From NCBI RefSeq assembly GCF_007860095.1, contig NZ_SJPT01000001.1, forward strand, positions 1,316,212 to 1,380,211: a stretch of 64,000 nt of DNA, in the 5' to 3' direction. Both the position numbers and the translations under genes were made by a program. The notes under the pieces are model-generated. The model had not been told where the DNA came from, did no database searches, and saw only the letters and a list, made by a program, of their open reading frames with translations. The DNA is from Novipirellula galeiformis (GTDB lineage: Bacteria; Planctomycetota; Planctomycetia; Pirellulales; Pirellulaceae). This document shows, in pieces, positions 34,191 to 42,973 of this stretch (position 1 is the stretch's first letter; every line of letters starts with the position of its first letter).

Positions 34191-36956
34191 CTAGGGGCGA
34201 TTAGCCATTTGCTCGATGAGTCCGTCGAAACGTTCCTCATCGGGGAAAAGCCGTTTAGCGTTTCTTGCTTCCGACAATGCCTTTGCTCGCTGGTGTTGCG
34301 CACCCAGCCGCGTGATCAGCTTGAGACGCAAGGCTACATTCTTGGCATCCAAACGGATTGCCCGCTCGTAGCCGGCAAAGGATTCTTGATACCGTTTCAA
34401 AACGTACGCAGTGTCGGCCCACAGTTCTTCACAACTCGCTCGCTCGGAGATCGTTTCGCTCTGGTCACAACCGAGTCCGTCGAGCGCCTGACTCAAAAAC
34501 ACAAGGTCGGGTGCGGGACGAGTGTTCAGGTACTTGGCTGCAGCTCGATAATTCACTGGCGACGGAGGGACGACGCTGGAGAGCGAGAGCTCCGGGTATG
34601 CTTCAAGCATCTTGAGTGCCGCGGCGGTTTGACTCGGTTGACGTTCTAAGAGTTGTTTGAGGTAGGTCACCCCGAGTTCCAACTCGTAACTGTCGAGAGA
34701 CAATTGGGCCAGTTGACGCAGCGCCGTCGAATTCGTTCCGTACAGGGTGCATAGTTGATTTAGGATCGCTCTCGTCCGCGTAGGATCCGTATACACAAAA
34801 TCGAGATACAGACTCGCCGTCCGCGCCTCGCGGGAAAGCGGTCGCACACGGAGCTCCGATTCGGCATGTTGTAATGATGCGGCATAGTGCGGCGAAAGTG
34901 GTTGGGGGGACACGATTTCCTTTTCAGCCTCTTCGTGTTCCACGCCGACAGCATGGCTGACCCCGCTGCTGCTCGGCTTCGTTGCCAGGGACGCGTTCGA
35001 CCTGTGCCACTTCAGACGACGCACCGCAGGAGCGGTTTGTAGGTACAACGAACGTAGTTGTGCAGTCGTTTGGGGGCTTCCCTGTAACACCTCGTCATAG
35101 CGAGCTAATTGAAAATGGATGTCGCTGAGGATGCGAAAGACTATCGGTGATGCGGTTTGTTTGGCGAGGGATTCGAGCGGAGCGAGGACGCTTTCGAGTT
35201 GCTCGGGTTCGGGGCCTGATTGGTTCAGCATCCCTTGCGCCGTTTGAGTTAGTGAGTCAATGTGGGCATCCGATTGCAACACGCGATAGGCCCATAGGCT
35301 GGGCAGAAACACGATGCATGCCACCGCGATGGGAGGTAAGGGCGACTTTTGAGCTTGGAACCGGATGCGTGGTTTGCGTGCGATGGGCAATGCGGCGGAC
35401 GGTAGTTCTTCATTCTCTGCATTTTCGGATTCATCGTTCTCATTGCCTTCGTTGCCTACACTGTCTGGCGTTTGCAGTTCGTTGCCCCGGACTCGGGCGT
35501 CCGGGGTGCTGGGGAGCACCATGATGCCTCGCGTGGCGATGACGGACAAAATGATCGCACAGGCGATTAAATTGGCGGGGATGATCAGCCCCATGTCAAA
35601 GAACTGAGAAACGGCAAGCGAGCCGAGAATGTACCAACCCGCAACCCGCAACCCGTGATCCACTGGGTCCGGGGAATCGTCTAATTTGTTTAGCGAAAGG
35701 ATCATCCCCACCAGCAAGACACTGATGAAAATAACTCCTGGGATCCCCTGCTCGGTAAACATCTCCAGCCACAGATTGTCGGCATGATGTGCCCATCCGT
35801 CGCTGCTTTGAGCAAGTTGCGTGAGGTGTGCGTCGGCGAACGTCCCCAATCCGCTTCCTGTCGGCAGGTACGTGATCGCTGCAGCAATGCTGTCGCTCCA
35901 GAGTGGGATTCGACCATCGTTGAGCAGGGTCGATTCGTCCTGGTCCGAAAACAATTCCATTCGATTCAGCGATGTCAAATCGAGGTTGAATGGGACAATC
36001 AACATTGCCACGGCAATGGAGATGATGGCAATGATTACTGGAATCGTGGTCGTGCCACGTCGCGCACGGATCCAACCCAGCGCGAGCGTCAAGCCAATCA
36101 CGGCGCTGACTAATCCACCTCGCGATCCACAGACCAGTAGCGCGGCGGTGCACAGCACCAAGCTGATCACTGCGACACTTGAATCCCGGTCGCTGGCGAG
36201 CGAAATGAGGTCGTTGACTTCGAAGTTCTCGTCATCGACTTCCGTTCCAATCAACGCAGACAGTCGCCATGCGAGCGCTCCCAAACTGGCCCCAACACCA
36301 ATATTCATCATCAACGCCGCGTTGTTGCGATTGATAAAGGCGGCGAAATGAATGCCAAGATCGATCGAATTCATTCCCAGTAAATCGGATTCAGGGCTAA
36401 TCAGTAGGAAAATGCCCAGTCCGGCGTGGACGGCAGCCCCGGCGGCGAGTCCGGCCAACAGCAGCACCAGTCGCTTGCGATTTTGAAATACGGTCGCGGA
36501 GGTCCATGCCAAGGTGGCGACCACCAATAGCATCGCCAGCGTATGCCGCGAACTGGCGGGATCGATCGAAATTGGGTGCATCGATGATCGTCCGGCGGTG
36601 CCATCGCTCTGCGGCCCTAAGATTGGATCGAGCCAAGTAGTGTAGGCGGCGGCGGAACCGGGACTGAGAATGCTGACTAGTGATCCAGGCAGCGGCAACG
36701 TTTGAAACCAAGCAAACGCGGCCCAGCCAAGCAACACGATCGCCAACCAGTGAAAACGAGGTCCCCCTTGAATTTCTCGGTCCATGATCGAGGGTAATGC
36801 TAGAACGCCCGCAACCAGCACCGCGACCCCGGAAGCCCATTGAGCCCAGGGATGGATGCCGCCGTAGTCAAACGCGACCACACAGGGCAGCGCGGTCAGA
36901 ATGCATGCGGATGCCCAAAGCGATAACTGGCGTAGAAGGAGAGCGATTGTTTTCAT
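34191..36956 (-). CDS. O-antigen ligase/polymerase family protein fused to a TPR domain
   Basis: The 921 residues are bipartite. Residues about 10-480 form a polytopic membrane domain with the Wzy_C/WaaL periplasmic loop: PTGSGLGTFADAHLTQL near 365-381 and AHHADNLWLEMFTEQGIPG near 390-408, the H-x-x-x-N-x-x-L-E signature of O-antigen ligases. After an acidic, Asn/Glu-rich linker and another hydrophobic segment near 555-575, residues 590-921 are helical repeats of TPR type, ending with QESFAGYERAIRLDAKN and AKALSEARNAKRLF. Polymerisation or ligation of lipid-linked glycan in the periplasm is the expected role. It is the first gene of the locus. Confidence 0.85.
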   Translation of the reverse strand: MKTIALLLRQLSLWASACILTALPCVVAFDYGGIHPWAQWASGVAVLVAGVLALPSIMDREIQGGPRFHWLAIVLLGWAAFAWFQTLPLPGSLVSILSPGSAAAYTTWLDPILGPQSDGTAGRSSMHPISIDPASSRHTLAMLLVVATLAWTSATVFQNRKRLVLLLAGLAAGAAVHAGLGIFLLISPESDLLGMNSIDLGIHFAAFINRNNAALMMNIGVGASLGALAWRLSALIGTEVDDENFEVNDLISLASDRDSSVAVISLVLCTAALLVCGSRGGLVSAVIGLTLALGWIRARRGTTTIPVIIAIISIAVAMLIVPFNLDLTSLNRMELFSDQDESTLLNDGRIPLWSDSIAAAITYLPTGSGLGTFADAHLTQLAQSSDGWAHHADNLWLEMFTEQGIPGVIFISVLLVGMILSLNKLDDSPDPVDHGLRVAGWYILGSLAVSQFFDMGLIIPANLIACAIILSVIATRGIMVLPSTPDARVRGNELQTPDSVGNEGNENDESENAENEELPSAALPIARKPRIRFQAQKSPLPPIAVACIVFLPSLWAYRVLQSDAHIDSLTQTAQGMLNQSGPEPEQLESVLAPLESLAKQTASPIVFRILSDIHFQLARYDEVLQGSPQTTAQLRSLYLQTAPAVRRLKWHRSNASLATKPSSSGVSHAVGVEHEEAEKEIVSPQPLSPHYAASLQHAESELRVRPLSREARTASLYLDFVYTDPTRTRAILNQLCTLYGTNSTALRQLAQLSLDSYELELGVTYLKQLLERQPSQTAAALKMLEAYPELSLSSVVPPSPVNYRAAAKYLNTRPAPDLVFLSQALDGLGCDQSETISERASCEELWADTAYVLKRYQESFAGYERAIRLDAKNVALRLKLITRLGAQHQRAKALSEARNAKRLFPDEERFDGLIEQMANRP

Positions 36957-37002
36957 GGAGTTTTTCTAGCGGACGCCTCCGCTGGGGAGCGTTTTCGCGA
37001 TC

Positions 37003-37041
37003 GATCAGGTTCGGCGATCAGGTTCGGCGATCAGGTTCGGC
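37003..37041. repeat. Tandem repeat, 3 x 13 bp
   Basis: Three exact, gapless copies of gatcaggttcggc lie 47 bp upstream of the start of the TPR-polymerase gene. The position could place them in the promoter or 5' leader of the polysaccharide locus. A replication-slippage origin or an operator array are both possible; the sequence does not decide. Confidence 0.85.
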
Positions 37042-37302
37042 CCACAAGCGGGTTGCTATTTCGATTAGAACGCACCCCGCTATGCGGGTGGTGTCCGCAG
37101 GGGGAGCGTCGGCCGAAATTTTTGCAACTTCCGCTGCAAATGCCCATTCTAATTGCCTAGGCATGGAACGCACCGATTTTACACTCCCCTTGGGGATCGG
37201 CCGAAACGTGATCACTCGCTGGGACACGTGTCGGCGAACCGAGGGATGTTTCCCGTTTGAAGCGGGGCGGATTAAGAAGAAGAGGGGAGCGTGTTGCTCC
37301 TC

Positions 37303-37337
37303 GCCCCGATCGACGAGACTCTGACGTCGATCGGGGC
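37303..37337 (-). terminator. Hairpin after the aldolase gene
   Basis: The arms gccccgatcgac and gtcgatcggggc pair perfectly over 12 bp with an 11-nt loop. The hairpin begins 20 bp past the stop of the minus-strand aldolase gene. No T-run follows in the minus direction, though TTTGTT follows on plus, so it may be an intrinsic-like terminator without U-tract or an mRNA 3' end stabiliser. Confidence 0.5.
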
Positions 37338-37357
37338 TTTGTTCACGGTAGGGAACG

Positions 37358-38650
37358 TTAGTTCATCCCGAATGCGTTGCGAAGTTCTTCAATGACTTCG
37401 TCCGGCATCGCGTTGACGTCGCCAATCGCCTTGGCGTTAATGACCGCTTCGGCTGTGGATTCCAGCACCTCTAGGCGATCGAACGCGTCCAGCACGCTGG
37501 TTCCCGCGACCAGCACTCCATCATTGGTGAGAATCGCGGTGGGCGATTTCAGCGAAACGAAGTTGGCGATCTCGCCATCGGATTGGTATTGAACGCCGTA
37601 GGGAACGCGGGCGACATCATGCAGAAAAACGTAACTTTCCGGAATCGTGCGCGTGTCAAAGGCAGAGTCGGTGACGCTAAATGCCGTCGCGTTAACGGGA
37701 TGAGCGAAGACGACGGCGTTGACCTCGGGGTGTGCCGCGTAGATCGATCGGTGGGCTAATGTGGCGCGACTCGGCATCTTGCCCTGCTCCGCTGCTAAGC
37801 CTTTGACTAACACCAAGTCCTCGATTTCGAGTCCTTCGCGATCTTGTTGGGACGGGGTGATCACGAATGAGTCGGAGTCGATCCGAGCTGAAAAGCTCCC
37901 CTCGGTACTGATCAACAGTCGTTGGCGACAACCGCGCCGGATGAATTCACACAACTCGCGCCGTCGTTCTTTTTCATTCGCGGAAGCTTCACCAGGGACG
38001 AAGGAATCGAAGTCAACCTGGCGCTGCTGAACCTGTGCCAGTTTTTCATCGCTCAAGTACGATACCCGATCAAGCTGGTTGCCCTTGATGATCGTTTTGC
38101 CCGTGAATTCGAGCGCTTCGAAGCGTTGAAACGCCTGGGACATCGAATCACCTCCGACGACAACGCCATGGTTCTCCAGGATCACACTATTGCAACCGTC
38201 GCCGAAGGTGTCAGCAATGTTTTTCCCTAACCGCTCGCTGCCGGGCAGCGCATAAGGCGCGAAGCCAGGTTTCCCACACACGCTGTGGGCTTGATGGAAA
38301 ATCCGGGTGTCGGGCGTTTGCCCACAGATGCTGAACGCGACCAGTGCAACGGGATGGGCGTGAACGATCGCTTGCAGATCAGGCCGCGCTTCGTAGATCG
38401 CTTTGTGAAACGGGAATTCGGATGATGGGGGATGGGGACCATCGACGGTTCCGTCGGCGCGGACGCAGATGATGTCGCGTCGGGTCAGATTTCCTTTGTC
38501 CACACGGGCTGGCGTGATCCAAATGTCGCCGTTGGATTCCCGGATGGATAGGTTGCCGCCCGAGGTGGTTGTCATGCGATAGCGATAAATTCGCTGCATC
38601 GTGTGCATGATCTCGTCACGTGGATGGGCAAGGTTGCGATGGTTCGTCAT
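37358..38650 (-). CDS. Tandem-fused class II aldolase/adducin-family protein
   Basis: The 430 residues hold two class II aldolase domains (about 1-205 and 225-430). The first keeps the set known from fuculose- and rhamnulose-phosphate aldolases: catalytic-type Glu78 in SSEFPFH, zinc-ligand His97 and His99 in IVHAHP and His161 in LENHG. The second keeps the fold, but the equivalents are Ala296, Phe315, His317 and Asp377 (LTNDG), so its metal site should be lost. An aldehyde dehydrogenase lies upstream in the same direction, 507 bp away. Cleavage of a sugar phosphate to lactaldehyde or glycolaldehyde is a reasonable guess; no kinase or isomerase is nearby. Confidence 0.85.
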   Translation of the reverse strand: MTNHRNLAHPRDEIMHTMQRIYRYRMTTTSGGNLSIRESNGDIWITPARVDKGNLTRRDIICVRADGTVDGPHPPSSEFPFHKAIYEARPDLQAIVHAHPVALVAFSICGQTPDTRIFHQAHSVCGKPGFAPYALPGSERLGKNIADTFGDGCNSVILENHGVVVGGDSMSQAFQRFEALEFTGKTIIKGNQLDRVSYLSDEKLAQVQQRQVDFDSFVPGEASANEKERRRELCEFIRRGCRQRLLISTEGSFSARIDSDSFVITPSQQDREGLEIEDLVLVKGLAAEQGKMPSRATLAHRSIYAAHPEVNAVVFAHPVNATAFSVTDSAFDTRTIPESYVFLHDVARVPYGVQYQSDGEIANFVSLKSPTAILTNDGVLVAGTSVLDAFDRLEVLESTAEAVINAKAIGDVNAMPDEVIEELRNAFGMN

Positions 38651-39042
38651 GGCTAAAAGCTTGGTTCAAGAATTTGAGGAGGAGGGGGCGTCGCTGATCG
38701 GATCTTCGCAATACTGCTCTCACGCTAATAACGTCATTTGCGGAGCACTAAAGGATGCCGGTCGAGGCGCTGATCGCAGCGCCGGGGAAAGGCAAACGAC
38801 ACTGCTAGAAAGTGGGGCGTTTGAATGTGGCTGGCAGAACGAGGAGTGCCTTTGGATTGGCGACCCCCGTGAGGATCGGGGGCGAACGCTCCGAAATTGC
38901 ATTGCACAGGGACCGCGTCATCACTGTATTTTGCATCGTTCGCAATCCGCCTCAAGCGGTGAACGACGCACTCGGTGGACTCGCTCGTGGGAAGCTTTAT
39001 CGCGGTGCAATGGAGGTTGTGCAATGGAGGGTAAGTGAAAAA

Positions 39043-39072
39043 GCTCTCGGCGCGATTGCTCTCGGCGCGATT
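39043..39072. repeat. Direct repeat, 2 x 15 bp
   Basis: Two exact adjacent copies of gctctcggcgcgatt. A related short duplication (tgcaatggagg) lies just before it at about 39006-39030. No function is evident. Confidence 0.8.
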
Positions 39073-39108
39073 GGGGCAACGCGTATGAGGGCAGCGAGAT
39101 TCGAGTCG

Positions 39109-39138
39109 GAGCCTTCCCGCGCAATCGCGGGAAGGCTC
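39109..39138 (-). terminator. Strong hairpin after the aldehyde dehydrogenase gene
   Basis: The arms gagccttcccgcg and cgcgggaaggctc pair perfectly over 13 bp around a CAAT loop. It starts 20 bp past the stop of the minus-strand aldehyde dehydrogenase gene. No T-tract follows on minus. Its position and stability suggest a transcription terminator or mRNA 3' end structure. Confidence 0.6.
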
Positions 39139-39157
39139 GGTCGAGGCTAACGAGATC

Positions 39158-40654
39158 TTAGTTCAGCGGGCGAACGATTGAAGTGCTGCGGTAATAATCC
39201 AGCAGCGTTTCGACTGACAATACGCCGCCTCCCATACCGCTCTTGTTGACGCCGCCGTAGGGAACGCCTTGGGCGAAGACGTTGTGAGCGTTGATCCAGC
39301 TGTTGCCCGCCACCATCGCTTCGGCCACTCGTGATGCCCTCCCTAAGTCGGGCGTCCAGACGCTGTTGGCGAGCCCGTAATCGGTGCGATTGACCATCTC
39401 AATCGCTTCCTCTTCGTTCTTGAAAGGAGCGAGATAGGCGACCGGGCCAAAAATCTCTTCCCGTGCTGCGATGTTGTCGAGCGATCCGGTCATTAATGCC
39501 GGTTTTACGTAATGTCCCTCATACCCCTGTACCGTTGCAGGACCTCCTTCGAGCAAGCACTTTGCGCCCTCGGCTTGTCCTTTTTCGAGATAACTCAGTA
39601 CTCGCTCACGCTGTTTTGCGTTAACGACGGGGCCCATTTGGGTCGATCCGTTACGTTGGTAGCCGACTTCAATTTTCTTCATGCGGTCAACACACGCGTT
39701 GACGAAGGAATCAAAAATCTTTTCGTGGACGATCCAGCGGGTGGCGTCACAACAGACTTGACCGGTGTGGAATGTGATCGCTCCGACTAGTTTGTCGGCA
39801 GTCTCTTCTACACTGACATCATCAAACACCACTGCGGCTCCCTTGCCGCCCAGTTCGAGTTTGACAGGAACGAGGTTGCGGCCACACGCTTCACCGACCA
39901 AACGGCCGACCTCGGGCGATCCGGTGAACGACATTCGCTTGATCTTATGGCTCGCCGAGAGAGCCGCTCCAGCGGTCGCTCCGCCGCCGGTGACGACATT
40001 GATCACGCCATCAGGAATGCCTACTTCGGTTGCAACCTGGGCAAGATACAACGCCGAGAGGGGCGTATCTTCAGCGGGTTTGATCACGACGGTGTTCCCC
40101 GCGACGAGCGCCGGGGTGATGCCCCAGCCGATCAACAGGAACGGGAAATTCCATGGAAAGATGAATCCACAGGCGCCCCAGGGTTGCCGGTACTTCCACG
40201 CCTCGTGCCCTTTCACGGCGAGCGTCGAGCGTGGGTTCATATGCTGACCCATCTCAATGAAATAACGCAGGGTGTCAATGAAGTTTTGTACATCGCCGGC
40301 CGCTTGCGCCTCGATCTTGCCGGCATCGAGGGACTCGAGTTGAGCAAAGATGGCGATCCGTCGTTCGACTTCATCCGCTAGACGGTGCAACAGGGCGCCA
40401 CGTTCGTTGACGGGAAGTTTGGCCCACGCTTGTTTGACAAACGCTTCGTTAGCGACATCGATCGCGCGATCAATATCCTCGGGTGTCAAGTCATGCACTT
40501 CAGCCAGGAGTTCACCGGACCCGGGGTCGTACGTCGCGATCGTCTTCCCGCTGGTCGATGGCATCGGTTGGCCGCCCACGAAGGCGGGCAAAGAACCGCG
40601 GTTGAGAAAGGCGGTGACTTCGGGCAAAAGCTTCGTTTGAGTCGCTGTGCTCAT
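39158..40654 (-). CDS. Aldehyde dehydrogenase (NAD(P)+-dependent)
   Basis: The 498 residues match the full-length ALDH family. PWNFPFLLIGWGITPALVAG lies in the cofactor domain and MSFTGSPEVGRLVGEACG in the NAD-binding region. The general-base Glu is in LELGGKGAAVVF. The catalytic cysteine is in FHTGQVCCDATRWI near residue 304, and EEIFGPVAYLAPF stands near 395. The reaction is irreversible oxidation of an aldehyde to its acid. The nearest partner is the fused class II aldolase, so lactaldehyde or glycolaldehyde is a plausible substrate, but the 507-bp gap weakens the link. The GQVCC pair resembles betaine- and retinal-type ALDHs. Confidence 0.92.
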   Translation of the reverse strand: MSTATQTKLLPEVTAFLNRGSLPAFVGGQPMPSTSGKTIATYDPGSGELLAEVHDLTPEDIDRAIDVANEAFVKQAWAKLPVNERGALLHRLADEVERRIAIFAQLESLDAGKIEAQAAGDVQNFIDTLRYFIEMGQHMNPRSTLAVKGHEAWKYRQPWGACGFIFPWNFPFLLIGWGITPALVAGNTVVIKPAEDTPLSALYLAQVATEVGIPDGVINVVTGGGATAGAALSASHKIKRMSFTGSPEVGRLVGEACGRNLVPVKLELGGKGAAVVFDDVSVEETADKLVGAITFHTGQVCCDATRWIVHEKIFDSFVNACVDRMKKIEVGYQRNGSTQMGPVVNAKQRERVLSYLEKGQAEGAKCLLEGGPATVQGYEGHYVKPALMTGSLDNIAAREEIFGPVAYLAPFKNEEEAIEMVNRTDYGLANSVWTPDLGRASRVAEAMVAGNSWINAHNVFAQGVPYGGVNKSGMGGGVLSVETLLDYYRSTSIVRPLN

Positions 40655-40777
40655 CGTTTAACTCGTGGGCAGGAGGATGCAAGGGGAGAAAATGGGGAGT
40701 GGTTTTAAGGCCCCCGATTAGATCCGTGAACTGGACCGGAGGCCTGGAATCAGCGGGGGGCTGAGGACCAGTTTTTC

Positions 40778-41938
40778 TTAGGAGGTGGTGATCGCAATTT
40801 GTTCCACCGATTCTCCCGTCGTCCACTTTGTGTAGTCGTTGGGATCTCGGTGTACTTGGCGGTAGATTGTATCACGCTCGACCGGCTCACGCCCGGCTTC
40901 GCTGATCAAGTTGCGAATATCGTCGACCGACAAACATTGTGGTGTTGTCGCTCCAGCGTCGTGATAAATCAGTTCATGGCGAACGGTACCGTCGATGTCG
41001 TCCGCTCCGTAGGCCAATGCGGTTTGCGCGGTCTCGACCCCTAACATGATCCAGTACGCCTTGATGTGCTGGACGTTGTCGAGCATCAACCGGCTGATTG
41101 CCATGGTTCTTAGGTCCATAATGCCCGATGGTTTTTTGATCTCGGACAACTTGGTGTTTTCGGGATGAAATGCTAACGGGATGAAGACTTGGAAGCCACC
41201 CGTTTCATCTTGCAAATCACGCAGGCGGATCAAATGGTCGATTCGGTGGTATGCCTTCTCGACATGCCCGTACAGCATCGTGCAATTGGTGCGTAACCCA
41301 ATTTGATGGGCGGTGCGGTGGATGTCCAACCAAGCGTGCGTGTTGGCTTTGTGTTCGCACAGTTGGTCACGCACTTCGGGATGAAAGATCTCGGCCCCGC
41401 CGCCTGGCATGCTGCCGAGTCCCGCTTCACGTAAATCTTCGAGCACCCAGCGAACCGATTTCTTGGTTTGGAACTCAAACCAATTGATCTCCACGGCGGT
41501 CCAGCCCTTTAAGTGGATTTGGGGGTAGTGGGTGTGCAACAGTTCGATCAGGTGACGGTACCACTCGTACGGTTTTTGATGGTGCAGCCCGCCGACGATG
41601 TGCATTTCGGTACATCCGTTTTCGGTCGCCTCTTGGCCGCGCTGCAAGATTTGTTCGTCGTTCATCGCGTACCCTTTGGGGTCGCGCAAATCGCTGCGGA
41701 AGGCGCAGAACCGACATCGATACACACACACGTTGGTCGGATTTAGGTGAGTATTGATGTTGAAGTAACCGACGTTACCGTTCTTTCGCTCGCGAACCAA
41801 ATTGGCGAGTTCACCCACGGCGCCGAGTGATACTTCGGGATCGTAAAGAAAAATGCCGTCATCGAGCGAGAGCCGCTGTTCCGCTTCGACTTTGTCGCGG
41901 ATTTCTCGAAACCTTGCTTCGCGTTCTTTAGTAATCAT
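40778..41938 (-). CDS. mqnE: Aminofutalosine synthase MqnE (radical SAM)
   Basis: The 386-residue radical SAM protein has the cluster motif CVYRCRFC at 71-78 (Cys71, Cys75, Cys78), then FRSDLRDPKGYAM, EMHIVGGLHHQKPYEWY and the MPGGGAEIFHPEVRDQLC segment characteristic of MqnE/CofH-like enzymes. MqnE joins 3-[(1-carboxyvinyl)oxy]benzoate to the SAM-derived adenosyl radical to give aminofutalosine, the committed step of the futalosine route to menaquinone. Downstream-pathway genes (prenyltransferase, ubiX, ubiE) lie immediately upstream in the same direction, which supports the call over MqnC. Confidence 0.9.
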   Translation of the reverse strand: MITKEREARFREIRDKVEAEQRLSLDDGIFLYDPEVSLGAVGELANLVRERKNGNVGYFNINTHLNPTNVCVYRCRFCAFRSDLRDPKGYAMNDEQILQRGQEATENGCTEMHIVGGLHHQKPYEWYRHLIELLHTHYPQIHLKGWTAVEINWFEFQTKKSVRWVLEDLREAGLGSMPGGGAEIFHPEVRDQLCEHKANTHAWLDIHRTAHQIGLRTNCTMLYGHVEKAYHRIDHLIRLRDLQDETGGFQVFIPLAFHPENTKLSEIKKPSGIMDLRTMAISRLMLDNVQHIKAYWIMLGVETAQTALAYGADDIDGTVRHELIYHDAGATTPQCLSVDDIRNLISEAGREPVERDTIYRQVHRDPNDYTKWTTGESVEQIAITTS

Positions 41939-42064
41939 GCGTTGGATATGGGTCAGGGAAAGAGTTGGGTGGGGGTAGCGATGCGGCGCTAGCGGTCGTT
42001 TGGATGGCTTGGAATGATGAGACTATTTCCCGTTGAGGGATAGCAGGCTGGCATCCTATCGCAC

Positions 42065-42973
42065 TTAAAACCATGCACAGTCGAGGGTTCCGGCGATGAG
42101 GAGGATCAGGCTGATGGCGGCGTTGGTGTTAAAAAAAGCTTCGTTAACGCGGTCGAGGTCGTCGGGACGCACGAGTCGATGCTGCCACAGCACCAACGCC
42201 GTGACCACGGCCAACACGACCCCAAAAAATACGCCCAATCCCGTGTTCTCGGCAACCATCGGTAGCAGACTCAATAGCCCCAACATCAAAATATGAAATC
42301 CCGCGGCGATCTTCAGGGCTCCGGCAATGCCAAATTTCGCCGGGATGCTGTGCAATCCGGATTGCGCATCGAAGTCGGCGTCCTGGCAGGCATAGATGAT
42401 GTCGAAACCAGTGACCCACGCGGCGACGGCGGCAGCCAAAATCAAGGGAGCAATCAGATCGGACGGATGAGTGGTGACCTCGCTGCCGCGAATCGCCACC
42501 CAGGCACAGATCGGCGAAAGACTCAGCGCAACTCCCAACCAAACGTGGGCCGCAGCGGTGAACCGTTTCGCTAAACTGTAGCCACACAGAAATAGCAGCA
42601 CGGGAACGGAGGCGTAAAGCGGAATTGGGTTGGGGAAAAACAACAGCGTCGAAGCGACGAAGCCGAGCGAGCACGCGATCGTAAATAGCCAAACACTTTT
42701 GCGAGAAAGGACGCCAGCAGGAAGATGACGTTTCTCGGTGCGGGGGTTTTGAGCGTCGATCTTGTGATCAACAAGTCGGTTGAAGGCCATCGCGGCGCTG
42801 CGGGCAAACACCATGCACAACAAAATGCCGGCGATGTCTTGCCAGCGGAACGAGGGGTGGGTTCCAGAGTCCAGGGGAGTCGAGAATGCCATCACGGTCG
42901 CCAGTGCCGCAAACGGCAGTGCAAACACGGTGTGGCTGAAGCGAATCAGTCCAAGCCAATGCGAGAGGTTCAT
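42065..42973 (-). CDS. mqnP: UbiA-family prenyltransferase, MqnP-like
   Basis: The 302 residues form about eight helices and carry the two metal-diphosphate motifs: NRLVDHKIDAQNPRTEKR at 65-82 (NxxxDxxxD) and ACQDADFDAQSGLHSIP in the second half. The ATG at 42973 overlaps the ubiX stop by 4 bp (ATGA); the longer frame to 43081 adds 36 Arg-rich residues inside ubiX. Linked to mqnE, ubiX and ubiE, it fits MqnP, which prenylates 1,4-dihydroxy-6-naphthoate in the futalosine pathway. It could be mistaken for ubiquinone UbiA, but ubiquinone is not expected here. Confidence 0.85.
   Translation of the reverse strand: MNLSHWLGLIRFSHTVFALPFAALATVMAFSTPLDSGTHPSFRWQDIAGILLCMVFARSAAMAFNRLVDHKIDAQNPRTEKRHLPAGVLSRKSVWLFTIACSLGFVASTLLFFPNPIPLYASVPVLLFLCGYSLAKRFTAAAHVWLGVALSLSPICAWVAIRGSEVTTHPSDLIAPLILAAAVAAWVTGFDIIYACQDADFDAQSGLHSIPAKFGIAGALKIAAGFHILMLGLLSLLPMVAENTGLGVFFGVVLAVVTALVLWQHRLVRPDDLDRVNEAFFNTNAAISLILLIAGTLDCAWF

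Larger units (their letters stand above)
36957..37357. other. Intergenic stretch between polysaccharide locus and aldolase gene
   Basis: These 401 bp hold no convincing gene. They contain a 13-bp unit (gatcaggttcggc) repeated three times without gaps at 37003-37041, and a perfect 12-bp inverted repeat at 37303-37337 just downstream of the aldolase stop. The left part must carry the promoter of the polysaccharide locus, read leftward; no clear hexamers were recognised. Confidence 0.5.
38651..39157. other. Intergenic stretch between aldehyde dehydrogenase and aldolase genes
   Basis: No convincing gene lies in these 507 bp; several overlapping frames on both strands have arginine-rich, low-complexity translations. 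A 15-bp unit (gctctcggcgcgatt) is directly repeated at 39043-39072, and a perfect 13-bp hairpin stands at 39109-39138 just beyond the aldehyde dehydrogenase stop. The size and the hairpin argue that the two genes are transcribed separately. Confidence 0.5.

Noticed and set aside
38651-39157. Several 60-145 codon frames on both strands in the gap between the aldolase and aldehyde dehydrogenase genes
   Set aside because: They overlap each other, are Arg/Gly/Ser-rich and show no family pattern, signal or membrane segment.
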